Part shown: one piece after another, positions 32,352-43,546 of the stretch
Numbering within the stretch: position 1 is the first letter of the stretch
How the letters are laid out: each line of letters opens with the position of its first letter
Assembly (NCBI GenBank): GCA_000467715.1
Contig: AJFK01000752.1
Location: 1 to 64,000, forward strand
Direction: 5' to 3'
DNA length: 64,000 bases
Source: Hysterium pulicare CBS 123377
Taxonomy: Eukaryota > Ascomycota > Dothideomycetes > Hysteriales > Hysteriaceae
The notes under the pieces: generated by a model
Seen by the model: the letters and a program-made list of their open reading frames with translations, nothing else
Database searches by the model: none
Told to the model about the DNA's origin: nothing
Translations under genes and position numbers: made by a program

Positions 32352-35145
32352 ATGGATGATGCTCCTTCACGCAAAAGACCTCGACCAGTGGTGTCCTGTC
32401 TGCGTTGCAGAGAGAAGAAGCTCAAATGTGATCGAACAACGCCATGCGAAAATTGCGTGAAAGCGCATTGTCAGATTGAATGCACATACGCTCAGTTTCC
32501 GGCATCTGGGAGCTCTACGACCTCTATATCGAAAGGGAAACGCGATGGTCTTCATCAAGCAAGCAGCACTCCGCCTGAACCGGGCCCTATTGAAGAAGAA
32601 ATGAGATTGGTAAAGCTAAGGGTGGCAAAGTTGGAGGAATTGATGATGTCGCGACCTGCCTCCACTTCTGATATAATGCAAAAGTAAGCTCAATTCCTAC
32701 TCTACTACACGGGGTGTCAGAATTCACCCTTTTCCGGAGGTGGGCCTACCCCTACCACCTTCTTTACAAGCAGCCTACAAAGCGGATTCGGGCTTTGTAC
32801 AAGGCTTAAGAGCAAATTGCAATCCCTAAGGTTACTTGGAAAGTACTATCCGGCATAGTTACTTTCCAGACTTATACAGCCAAGGGAGTTCGCAGGACGA
32901 TGAATTATGGCATCTCGTGTGTATACTCAGTTCTGTGTTTTCTATTCGAGGGATTTTCATCATTTAACTCGACCATGACATTACAGTAGCCCTGCTCCCA
33001 GCAACGTCACCAGTCAGTCACTAGGAAGTGCCCCCTCTCATCAGTTTCTTGGAACCCTCGTTGTAAAAGGGTCCAGGTCAAGATACCATGGCCAGAACGA
33101 TAGAGAGACCTTGCTCAACCAGGTATTATCAATCAAAATCTCATTGCCCCTGACATTTATCCTTCCCCCTTGACACTTACCCTTCACCCGCTGTCATTTT
33201 CTTCAAAATCAAAGCTGACAGCCCAAAGTTTGTCGAGACCAAAAGCTTTATCAGGGACATGTCCAAGAACACACAATTCATGGCATTGGCTAGACAAGTC
33301 CAATTTCTCCAAGGAAAGTCCCAATCAAAAATTACATCTCCAGAAGCAGGCTCAGATTCCGACTTTTCCCTTGCGCTGTTGAAGTTGCGAGAGTTTTTAC
33401 CGCCAAAGTCGACCTGTGATAGACTGGTGCAGATATACTGTCGGTATTTTGAACGTTCCGAGCGCGTGCTCCACATTCCCACTTTCATGAAGCAGTACAA
33501 CTCAATCTGGGCAAATAGTGACCCCGAACTTTGCAAATCTTCTTGCACGATACCGCAAGTTACGGGTGTACTCGCCATGGCGTACTCCATGGATGATTCC
33601 GCTCCACCAGACGAAGATACTACGCACAGGTCTTACCTTAAGTCTGCCGCCATTGATTTTACCCAGGCTTGGCTTGATGAACTAGGTCGAAAACAACGGG
33701 GCGAATTGTCAACATTGCAGGTGGAAGTACTTCTACTTCTAGCAAGGACTCTACGACGAGCTCTACCTGAGAAGCTTTGGAGCGCAACAGGCTCTCTCGC
33801 ACGCTCTGCCATGGTCATGGGATTGCATATGGACCCTTCAGGAGTTCCAAACATTTCTCCATTTCAGGCTGAGATGAGACGTAAACTGTGGGCAACCATC
33901 ATGGAAATGGACTTGCAGGCCTCGATGGGTGTCGGACAGCCAATGTCAGCCCCTGACATTGATTTCGCACCATTAATACCCACGAACATAGATGATTCGG
34001 AGTTCGATGAGCAATCCACGGCATTGCCGGAGTCAAAGCCCCTGAGTATCATGACCGACAGTCTTTATCAGGTATACCTTGCTTCTTGCTTGCCACAACG
34101 AATCAAAGCAGTCTCTCTTCTACAAGGCGCCCCTGTAAAGATAGACATAGCGAAAGCTGTTAAGAATGGACGGAGGGTGGAGGAATTTTTATGGCGCAAA
34201 CCCCCGGTGCTGGGCATTGACTCCACGGCTACGAGCGCTAGTGATGCTGGGTGCTTACTCCACAGGATTCTGACAGATCTCTTCCTTCGCCGACCCTTAC
34301 TCTCTCTGTACCGGCCGCTTCTACTAGCCGACCACCAAGATCATCCCCTCTTCGCGGAAATACACAAAACCTGTCTTGATTCATCGCTGGCGATACTTTC
34401 GTACCAAGGTCATTATGATCCACGAATCCTAGAAGACATTGACAGTGGACAGTCTCACGAGAACTTCTTCTATATTTGTTGCAAAAATGATGTGTTATGG
34501 GCAGCACTAAGTATATGCCAGCATGCGAAATTGCTACGCTCAGTTGAAACGACACGCCAGCCATCAGGTATTTGTCCAGCAAATGGTGACCATGATCGAG
34601 ACGAAGCTGGTCTTTTCATGACTGTCGAGAAGACTATCGAACGCTTGGTCGATAGGATTGGGCAACGTGGTAGCGACGTGAAGGATGTTATCCTCCTTAC
34701 CGTAACTCTTCGATCAATGCAATACGCGGGCACTACACAGGACAAAGAACGCAGCATACGCCAAGAAACGGAGAAGATACTTTCTGTTTGCCGAGACATG
34801 TTGATGAAATCTGTTGTTTTAGGAGACCAAAGACACTCAACGGTTACTGGGAAGCGGCCAAAGACTATACCACAAGTGGTACCGTTTCCTGAACCCTCCG
34901 CAACTGAAAGTAACTAATCACCTTTCTAATAGCCAATCAATGTATCCACGCCCCCGAACAACGCTCCTAGGTCATTGGCAGATGAATTCCAATATACCCC
35001 CGATCTGCAGCAGGAGAGTCAACAATTCTTCGCAGACCTTCCCGATCTGGCTGCTAGTTTCAGCAACTTTAACGGAGATGTGTTCGGGTTTGGCGACGAT
35101 TACAATTTTGATATCGACAACAGTTGGAATTGGAACCGCATGTGA
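32352..35145 (+). CDS. Zn2Cys6 transcription factor of the NRPS cluster
   Basis: Exons proposed: 32352-32683, 32880-32918, 32987-33122, 33229-34875 and 34933-35145, about 788 residues. The DNA-binding domain is at residues 15-45 (CLRCREKKLKC, then CENCVKAHC). The linker follows, with the signature SRYHGQNDRETLLNQF typical of this regulator group, and then the fungal-specific middle domain (VLHIPTFMKQY, EMRRKLWATIMEMDLQAS). The long exon runs to a stop at 34917, but an acidic and aromatic tail (FADLPDLAASFSNF, then DNSWNWNRM) lies in the same frame after an AG at 34932. Splicing from a GT at 34876 or 34879 would add it as an activation domain; the exact donor is uncertain. It is the natural candidate to bind the CGG..CCG palindrome found in the neighbouring promoters. 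Confidence 0.8.
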
Positions 35146-35576
35146 TAGTAGTCTACAAGTAGGTAACCTAATCCTTCCTACCCATTCCAAGTCTCCTACT
35201 GCCAGCTGTCTTATACCTTTGCTCAAGGGCATATACATAGGTTATCAGCCTGTGCACAATTGGTTCGACCTCTGCACCACTCATGAAATCCAGTCGCGGC
35301 GGTACCCGCGATAGGTTTGCGCTCTGTGCCACTCATCAAGCCCAATTCACGGCTGTGTAAGGAAATAGAATAAGGTTCCTGACTCCCTCATATGGTTCCG
35401 GCCTCTAGCTTCTCTCTACCATTACTTCAAGTCACATAGGGAGGTCAACGCCGTATGCGTAATGGATTTGGCCTTCGTATCGTGTATCAATCCAGTTCGC
35501 TATTCTATAAGTATATGGAATATGCTACAACTCTCTACCCAGGTATGTAGTTGTAGATACTCCTTAACCTTCACCC
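35146..35576. other. Convergent 3' region
   Basis: This lies between the 3' ends of the regulator and the P450. No gene is seen. Confidence 0.45.
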
Positions 35577-37216
35577 TCAGGCTCCCCTTCGTTTGCAAGC
35601 AAGTTCCATGACTGGATGATTAATCCAAACCTCAGGGTTGCGCTGCCAACTTTCCATAGCCGCAGACTTGGTCATCTTTACTTCATATAAATCAAGAAGA
35701 TTGACCAAGATGTGACGAAGCAGGACGTCGGCCACGTATCGGCCCAAGCATTTCCTTGGCCCGAAACCAAATCTCCAGTAGGAATAGCGTGCTTCAGTCA
35801 TGGTTTTCTCCATAAACCTTTCCGGATAATACTTGTTCCGATTCTCACCCCAATAAGGATTCCGGATGTTGAGAGCATAAGAGTCTATAACGAAGTCGGT
35901 TCCTGCTGGGAATTGATACCCGCCAACCACTCGAGCTGTTGGAATAGCTTGTGGAACGGAGAATGGTGCGACTGGACGAAGCCGTGACGATTCGTTGACA
36001 CAAGCAGCGAGCAGAGTAGTCTCGTCGAGCAAGTACGAGTCGAACTCAACACCCATCTCATCACATTTTGCTCTAGCCCTCTGGATTTCCTCACGAATGC
36101 GTCCCTGGTATTCGGAGTATGCAGCCATGAAGACGATATTCCAGCTCACAGCTCCAACGGTAACATCCAGATTGGCCATCAACATTTCGTCCAGTGTATG
36201 AAGATACTCTTCTGTAGAGATTTGCCCAGATTCACGAGCAGCAAAAATCTCACAGATAGGTGCATTGCCGCCCTTCTCAACCGCCCGGCGATATGCAAGC
36301 TCATTGAAGGCTACCCAGCGCTTCTTGAATGCGTTGAGCTCACGGTTAGCCACGGTCGGGAGATGTCTGGCCCAATCGAAGCGAGCAAGACCACCATTTA
36401 CGACATGCCTCATGAGGCCCTCGCGGAGCGGTGCGAGCGATCGAAGTTCCTCTTCTACATCCGTTGCTAGCTCTCCGTAAATTACTTCGGCGACAATGAG
36501 GAAAGGGAGCAGCTTCATGTCTTCGACAGGTTCTAGAAGGCCGCGCGACAAATTTCGCGTCTCCCAGAGCTCTTGGAACCAAGCTATTGTCCTCCTCTTG
36601 ACAATCGGGATGTAATTGGCTGCCATGCTCTTGTGAAATGGGACATCCATAATGGCACGCACGCGCTTCCAATGGTCTTGACTCTTGAGGCCAACGCACT
36701 GCCCCAGGAGCTGCCCCATTACGTAGCCGGAATCCATATTGGCTCCTTTCAAATGCCTGTCTGAGTCCTTGAAGATTGCTCGGACATGCTCCGGCTCCGT
36801 TACAACACTGTGATGTTCAGCAAATCCAGGCTCGTTTGGACAGTTCTGGAAAACTCACACTTCAGGTGTCGTGCCGGACCAAATACGATAGAGCGGACCG
36901 TACTTTGCTCCCCAGATTTCGCTGTTTTTGTGGCCTTCGATGAACTTTGCTTTATTTCCTAGCCCACAACGATAAGAAAAACGAAAAGGAGTCCGACGGA
37001 GGAAGGCATACCTTGACCATTTGGCCACTCATATCTGGCGGATGGAAATATGCTGCCATCTTCCACATTTGTCCAGGCATGGCGACGTTGGAGATAGGCA
37101 TTGAGGACGATCGATATGGACCTATTGATGAAGGCGGCTATGTATCTCCACAAAGCAACAACCACTATCACCACGAGTAAACAAAATTGTATTGCGAAGA
37201 AAGTGGAAAATGCCAT
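35577..37216 (-). CDS. Cytochrome P450 monooxygenase of the NRPS cluster
   Basis: Three exons (37216-37012, 36958-36859, 36807-35577) give 511 residues. An N-terminal membrane anchor (residues 5-30) is followed by EWPNGQGNKAKFIEGH, then WGAKYGPLYRIW, VRAIMDVPF, the ExxR NESSRLRP and the heme loop RFGFGPRKCLGRYV with Cys near residue 455. This heme loop and the PNGQGN start resemble the P450s of gliotoxin-type NRPS clusters, which hydroxylate or couple diketopiperazines or other amino-acid-derived scaffolds. The I-helix lacks the common AGxxT and reads NLDVTVGAVSW, another feature of that group. A CGGATCCG palindrome lies 151 bases upstream of the ATG. Fold and family are clear; the substrate is inferred from the NRPS neighbour. 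Confidence 0.87.
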
Positions 37217-38443
37217 GGCACCGAGGATTGCGAAGATTCAGGCTGATTCGAGCTAAAGATTCTTTTCTTTGGCTTCTTCTGAGCTTCGATCCCTACCTTT
37301 TCATGCCCATTCCACAATGTTGGTCATCTATTTCCCAAGAACTCCGGTATTTCGGCACCGACGGTTCGGATCCGGTGCACTGAAACATCAGTCAGATTTT
37401 CGGACTGAAAGCCCGTGCTTCCAGCGAGGATGGCCTGAGCGTCAGCAACGCCAGACTCACTTTTGGATCGTGACACAGAATTGCGTGGAGTTTGGAGACT
37501 GGAAAAGCGATCCTGAAGGGCCGGAGTAGATTGGTGCGACACTCTCGTTCTACCGTAGCATTTTATGCGATAAGCACCGGATTCAGCCGCACCTTGTCAT
37601 CTATCACGGCCTTGCGCCAACTTGATTCGGCCTTCAAACGAACCAAATCCCGTGAATCGCACGAGTTGATTACGCGGTTTGTTAGCTTTCATCATTCACA
37701 TGGGGTGTGCGTATGTTCCTTGTATTTCTGAAAGCTTTTCGCTAGCAGTACGTGCACCGTATTTGTATGCTTAAGCACCGTCTGGATTTGCTTGATGAGG
37801 GCAACTGGCTTTCATGACCTTCACCAAGCCCAAATGGTCTGGGCACGCCCTTCTCATCTCCGGGGACTCCGCGGACCCATCACATGGCCACACTAGCACC
37901 AAGATACGCAAGCCAAGCTCTCAATTAGACGCGTTGATGGTTTCACCATTAATTGAATGGGCTTAGTGGCACTATTCAGACGCTATGAGGCAGCGCCTTT
38001 CAACCTTCACTCCACCCTCTTAATTATCTAAATGCGGAACACAATATCTGTCCACATGGCAGAGATCCGCAACAATGGATGAACCGCGTCAACATCGACG
38101 TTGAAGCCTTTATGCGGACCATGGTATTTTCCCCTATCTCATCCACCGCTTATCGCCATGGTGCTGACCAGCCACTGCCAAGAGGAATGAACTTGGATAC
38201 CAATGACCTGTTGATCTAATCGCCCTTTGGCAACTTATGAGCGTTGGGAAGTCCAATAACCAATCCTGGCGGTCCCGTTATGGCCACAATGCTTTTGTAA
38301 AAAGCCGCAAGTGTTCGGAGTCAGGTTAAGGAGTACGGTTTGTTACATGAATAAGTGGGTCGAGGCTATTACAAAATCATAATGATAATACAGTACTATT
38401 GTAACAACACATCGATTAAGGTAAACAAAAGCATGTTGATGCC
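37217..38443. other. P450 promoter and gene-free stretch
   Basis: Only the P450 promoter with its CGGATCCG at 37367 is recognised; the remaining kilobase up to the end of the MFS gene has only short ORFs. Confidence 0.45.
37367..37374. promoter_or_regulatory. CGGATCCG palindrome
   Basis: This is an exact match 151 bases upstream of the P450 start and is the only nearby promoter element recognised. Confidence 0.65.
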
Positions 38444-40618
38444 TTAATCTTGGAGGCCATACTCGCCTTCGTTTTCCTTTCTCAAGTTGAGCTCCTTCTC
38501 CAGGAAAACAAGCAAGAGGCCAAGACCAGCAACAGCCGTAGCAAATATCCACACGACTTTTATGCTTTCTGCGTACATGGAGACGATCTGTCCCCTTAAT
38601 GGATTTTCAAAGCTGCCAATGTATGCTTTTGTCGCATGGTCGTAAGCAGCGCCTCCGCTAAGTGTGGCGCGCACTCCAGCGTCAGGGATGCGCGGCAAAA
38701 GGTGCTCAATCTGGCTGTTGAATATTGCTGCAGGGACAGAGACACCCCAGACGACACCAAATTGCCGCAGAAAGCCCCAAGTTGCCGTTGCCGCAGCCGT
38801 GTCTTTATCGTTGAGATAAGCTTGAGCTGCTGGAAGTAGTGTGCTAAAGCTGAAGCCTAAGCCGACGGCAACCACTATTTGGACCATGATCCAGGCTACT
38901 GTTGGACTCTTGTCGTTCAATGTAATGAAGCAACCTAGGCCAGTGGTGACTACAGCAAAGCCGGCGAGATGGAAAGGCTTGTAGCGACCTATTTTTGAAA
39001 GAAGTGTACCAGATAAAGCCGAAAAAGGTATCATGACAATGACGATGGGAAGCATCTGGACTCCTGAACGAGTGGGAGTAGAAAGAAGGACCGATTGGAA
39101 GTAGACTGGAAGAAAGTACAGAACTAAGATAGTGAGAAGCGAGTGGATGAAGGTCATTGCGAACGCGGCCGCCGAAGTGCGGTTTCGAAAAAGATGAAGC
39201 GGCATGGTTGGGTGCAGGCAGTAGCTACTACCCTCGTAAAACACGAAGACGACCATGGTGGAAAAGCCGAAGAGAAGGGTGATGAGGGTGTTGTAGCTTC
39301 GCCACGGCCACAGAGTACCTGCGTAGGCTAACGCTACTAGAATAAAAGAAACGCCGATGATGAAAATGGTGTTTCCCGCGAGGTCCACTCTGGCCAGCTT
39401 TTCAGCCCACGTTGTCTTTTCTGAAGGGCCCTTGACTCGCAAGAACAATACCAGCAGCACCAATGCAGTTGCGGCGACCGGGAGGTTCAGGTAAAATACC
39501 CATCTCCATGTTGCGCGCTGGACAATAATGCCGCCAACGAATGGTCCCATACCCGATCCCACAGCCATGGCAATAAGAACTAAGGCCATGAACTGACCAC
39601 GGTCTCTCAGGGGCACGAGATCAGAGACTATGAGGTTGGACAACATACTGATGCCACCACCGCCCATGCCTTGGATGACCCTCCCGAGAATGAGCACGCC
39701 CATGTTTGGAGCACCTCCTGAAATGCCACTCCCCAGCATGAACATACAAACTGCGAAGAGGACGAGGACTCGTCGCCCCAAGATATTTGCCATCTGACCA
39801 TATAGCGGCAGCAATGCTGTAGATGCCAGGAAGTACCCGGATGAAGCCCAGACGTACGAAGAACCACCACCAAGTTGTGCGATAATGGAAGGCAAGGCCG
39901 TAGAGGTGACGGTACCTTCAAGCGCAACGAGGACTTGTGCGATATTCAACGCGAAAATAATGAGGTAGAACCTCACACCACGTTTAGCGACTGTTTCTTC
40001 TTTTGGTGGCACTACAGTTGCTTTATCCGTGAGGGGTTCCTCGCCCTGGGGCTGCTGGCTCTCCATGTCCTTCGCACTGGTTGTGGAGCAACGAGGGTCA
40101 GATAGCTCGATCGGCTCTATCTGTGTAAAGTTGAGGCCGCTATATTCAGCAGCTTGACTCAATCTGTAACTCGCGCGGCTTAGCCGTCTGCCCAGTCTTT
40201 CGGAGTGGTTTCGCTGCGTTGATATGGGTTCATGGCCCTCTCGAGAAAGCTCAATCGAGTCTATTCGCCCGAAGTTCCAACCGTTGGGTTCTGCGGCATT
40301 ACTCCATCTCTGGCTCGTACGGCTCTGCCGTCTACTTTTTGGACTCGTCATCTCTGTCCTTTGCAGGTTGGTAGGGGCGGCCGATTCCAAATGCGTTCGC
40401 TGGGTTGGTGCAAGCTCATGGTTCTCCTCAGGAGGAGCAAGGTAGACGATGCTCCTGCTAACGTCCGACCGAGGTGAGTAGGCACCGTATCGATCATTCC
40501 GGTCGGAATTTGTTCTCTGAATGGGACTAACATCCCAAACCCCTCGTTGCGGTGAGGCTTGGGCTTCAATGGTGTATCCTCTGTCGTTTACTGGGCTTGT
40601 GAGAGCATTTGATGACAT
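38444..40618 (-). CDS. MFS efflux pump, 14-TM drug:H+ antiporter type
   Basis: This is a 724-residue, intronless transporter. The ATG at 40618 (context ACAATG) is preferred; the open frame extends upstream to 40795 but those codons are basic and unlike the family. Residues 1-215 are a hydrophilic extension. The membrane part begins GVRFYLIIFALNIAQVLVAL and carries the DHA2 marks LEGTVTSTALPSI (motif D1-like) and GRRVLVLFAVCMF (motif A end), then GRVIQGMGGGG and GSGMGPFVGG (motif C). Relatives export toxins from fungal secondary-metabolite clusters. Within the extension a 27-residue block occurs twice, at residues 99-125 and 147-173, with 16 identities. CGGATCCG lies 193 bases upstream. Self-protection or export of the NRPS product is inferred. 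Confidence 0.88.
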   Translation of the reverse strand: MSSNALTSPVNDRGYTIEAQASPQRGVWDVSPIQRTNSDRNDRYGAYSPRSDVSRSIVYLAPPEENHELAPTQRTHLESAAPTNLQRTEMTSPKSRRQSRTSQRWSNAAEPNGWNFGRIDSIELSREGHEPISTQRNHSERLGRRLSRASYRLSQAAEYSGLNFTQIEPIELSDPRCSTTSAKDMESQQPQGEEPLTDKATVVPPKEETVAKRGVRFYLIIFALNIAQVLVALEGTVTSTALPSIIAQLGGGSSYVWASSGYFLASTALLPLYGQMANILGRRVLVLFAVCMFMLGSGISGGAPNMGVLILGRVIQGMGGGGISMLSNLIVSDLVPLRDRGQFMALVLIAMAVGSGMGPFVGGIIVQRATWRWVFYLNLPVAATALVLLVLFLRVKGPSEKTTWAEKLARVDLAGNTIFIIGVSFILVALAYAGTLWPWRSYNTLITLLFGFSTMVVFVFYEGSSYCLHPTMPLHLFRNRTSAAAFAMTFIHSLLTILVLYFLPVYFQSVLLSTPTRSGVQMLPIVIVMIPFSALSGTLLSKIGRYKPFHLAGFAVVTTGLGCFITLNDKSPTVAWIMVQIVVAVGLGFSFSTLLPAAQAYLNDKDTAAATATWGFLRQFGVVWGVSVPAAIFNSQIEHLLPRIPDAGVRATLSGGAAYDHATKAYIGSFENPLRGQIVSMYAESIKVVWIFATAVAGLGLLLVFLEKELNLRKENEGEYGLQD
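40100..40324 (-). repeat. Duplicated block in the MFS N-terminal extension
   Basis: This covers residues 99-173 of the pump. Two 27-residue copies share the skeleton SRxSxRxSxAAE, then GxNF, then IELS. Related QRT/QRN motifs (SPIQRTNSDR, APTQRTHLES, ISTQRNHSER) occur three times across residues 31-141. Confidence 0.55.
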
Positions 40619-41406
40619 TGTGGGCAAAGAGATATGGTAGCGGGGTATGGCAAAAGGGGGGAAATGTGATATAGCTCCTTTTCCTATACATGTCGACCTT
40701 CTTGCATATCTGACTGCAAGATTTCTTTTCTTGGTGTGAGTAGGTAAAAGAAGAACTGCCAATCGCATCTCCAGTCGAGTTTGCAGCCCCATCAAACCGA
40801 AAGGTGTATTCGGATCCGAAGGATATCTAGGCTACGGACTTCGAGCTATGAGACAAAACGATGGGTTGGACAAAACTGCACCCAAGCTTTTCTACGAGTG
40901 TCAGCTGTTCGTCCTGTCGCTGCAGGACGCCACGGGGGCTGCTCCCGTCAGCATCTGTGCCAAGCCGATGGACTCATCAGCCTCGCCTCGTCTGGCCTGT
41001 GCTCTATATCAGCCTCCTTTCTCTAAATCCGGGGATCGTGATCATCTGCTTCAGGCAAAATGTTGGGACTTAGGTTGACCACTCACCGGTGGAGATTCGG
41101 CCGAGACGTGCTCTATCTACTCAAGGCATATGGGAACCAACATTTGCCCCTCTTGAGGAGCCAGCCCAATATGAACACCGAAACGAGATGCTGGATGTTT
41201 CAGGTGGCCACCAACAGTAGCATTTTATCAAGTTCTTTCGAAGATATAAGTACTGGCCGCTGACGGGAAGGGCCCTGCCGATCTATCATCATCCAACCGA
41301 TTAGTTCTCCATCAGTGGGCCAGAACAAAAGTCGTCATTGATTAAGTGCTCCCAAGTAGTCGTCATCATATTTTATCATTTGTCATCAAGCTCGTTCTCC
41401 GCTGTA
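40619..41406. other. Promoter region between pump and secreted-protein gene
   Basis: No gene is seen. CGGATCCG at 40811 lies 193 bases from the pump ATG and 589 bases from the secreted-protein ATG. Confidence 0.45.
40811..40818. promoter_or_regulatory. CGGATCCG palindrome
   Basis: This is an exact match extended to TCGGATCCGA, upstream of the MFS pump. Confidence 0.65.
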
Positions 41407-42148
41407 ATGTTCTCCAAGAGCATCCTTCGTGCGACCCTGTTCGCCCTTCCGGTGTTGTCCGCCTACGTGGACTTGAAACGCAATACAAACTCCCACGTCC
41501 ACTCCCACGGCAACTCCTCCAAACCCACACCACTCCCCAATTGTGGGCCGGATGACGGTCCATGCAACTGTCCAGGTGGCACTTTCTACGTGACGTCGAC
41601 CTCGTACGCCTTCTACCCGGCCGCAGCGGAGGACATCACCGCCATCACCGGCAAGTTCTTCGAGACGGACTGGTTTGGCATCTCCCTAAACAAGTCGGAA
41701 GGGACAGACGACACGCCGGATGCCAAGCGGTGGGCGTTCGAACCCGTACCCATGGGTGTGTCGGAACTGCTGGTGTCGGAGGAGCTGACTAATTTCACGG
41801 AGTACCCTTCCGGCGGCTTCTACTACCAATACGAGGGTATCGATCTACCGCTCACATATCAGAAGACTGACGGCTCCACTGGCGAGTTGGCAGGGTCGTG
41901 GGAATTCATCGATGTGAAGGAGGTGACGGAGGGGTGGACGTCTTTCTTGTGGAACGTTCATGCATGCTTGACGGATGTATGGGGTAAGCTGCATAAACAC
42001 CGTTTTAAAATAAAGTGAAAGTACACATTGCTAATTGGAAATTGCAGATTTGGCCGGGTTCCACGAGAGCGCCATGAAGAATGTAAGCTCCATTTTAGAG
42101 AGCAAGGGGCAGCTTGGGGGAGATATTGAGGGCCCCTTTTCTTTCTGA
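41407..42148 (+). CDS. Secreted protein of unknown function
   Basis: Two exons (41407-41983, 42048-42148) give 225 residues. The ATG at 41407 starts a signal peptide (MFSKSILRATLFALPVLSA); an upstream in-frame ATG at 41338 would bury it. The mature protein begins with a histidine and serine-rich piece (SHVHSHGNSS) and then four-cysteine-type sequence (NCGPDDGPCNCPGG). A compact acidic body with NKSEG and NFT glycosylation sites follows. The intron has a GTAAGC donor, a CTAAT branch-like word and a GCAG acceptor; without it the last 33 residues are lost. I do not recognise the family. Third-position GC is high. It lies in the NRPS cluster between pump and second monooxygenase, but nothing shows that it takes part. 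Confidence 0.7.
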
Positions 42149-43546
42149 GTATATTGGTTTTCGTGTTAAATTTAAGTGGATCAAGATGTGTCTGTAGTCC
42201 TTGTTTTATTGTCAATACTCAAAACCTATGTCAACATACGCGACGGGTGTACGTCTTGTAGAGAATGTCATTCTTTTTATTGCTTCATTAAACTTACCGG
42301 GCCTCCCAGCCTCCTCAAACATATACACCTACTTTGAATATTCTCCTCTCTTTTATTCGCCTCAGAATGAACTCTTCAAGTGATTCCATTTTTCTCTTAG
42401 ACATACGCCTATCTAGAGAATGTCATTGCCAGCATTCAGGTTGGGTTTCGATTTCCGGCGGTAGGATTCAAAGAACACCAGAGAACTAGAAGTGGTTTAG
42501 CCGGTAGGAGTTGTTAGGCATGTTTCGTCTTTCCATGAGTAGAAGTTCGATGTCTTAGGTTTCATAATTGAACCTTGAAATCCGAAAGACCTTCAACCCT
42601 TGCTCACAACTCACCCCTCCTAAATATCAGGCAGTCGGTCCCATCCATTCCCACAGAAATCCCCCAAAACAATATCGTGCACGCTTCGTATTCCCGCTTG
42701 TACGTAATGAAAAGGTCTATCGTACGAGTGGCTTGCAGTGGCAAATGCTTAGTCGTAATAAGCATCATCAGCTCGCAGATCAGCGTCAGGATTAGCAGCG
42801 GGCCGGTGCATGGGTCGGATCGCCCGATACTTCTAGGAACGGACTAAGGTCGATCCAAATATTACCTGATGCGCACAAGCAGACCATGGAGCCGGGTCAT
42901 CGGCCAAGTCCATCTGAGGGACCGTTCAGCATTAGACTACCTAAAGCAGGGACTCATGAGGATAGCTTGGCATTTCGTGGAGCGGCTGTGGCTGTGGCGT
43001 TATTGATCTTTGGATGCAGAAGCCACCCAGCGGAGAGTCCGGCGCTTTTTGCGCATTTCGTTTGCTTTCGGAGACTGTGCTGTACCGAACTCTAAGCTTT
43101 GGCTTACACAAGCTAAGCTAATGTAAAAAGCGTGGTGGCTGCTTACCCCTAAATGTCTGAGTGATTGTGATTGTACTCCATTTTGCTCGCAGGGTAGTGA
43201 ACCGGATTTAAGGAGTGGTACAGAGGTTAATCAAACTTGTCTTACCGACGCGAACTGGCTTTTAGGAGTGTCACATAGCGTGTTCCTATCGTGCTACCGC
43301 CTGGAAAAGGGGTATGATACTTCTCCCCTTACACCCAGGTGATGATAATATTTATAGTCTTAACGTAGTGAACCATACTTTGGGGGGGGAGTTTCACATT
43401 TGCTGGAAAGAAGCAAGCTGCAGTCAAACACGAACTACTTTATATTCACAACAGCTGTATACTAACTAAAGAAGTCTAGAGATATCATTTACATACAGTA
43501 GATGCGAATGAGCAGAAGGAAAATGAAGGGAAAGTTCATCAGTTCC
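42149..43546. other. Intergenic, 1.4 kb, no gene seen
   Basis: Only short overlapping ORFs are present. No repeat or regulatory motif was recognised. Confidence 0.45.
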
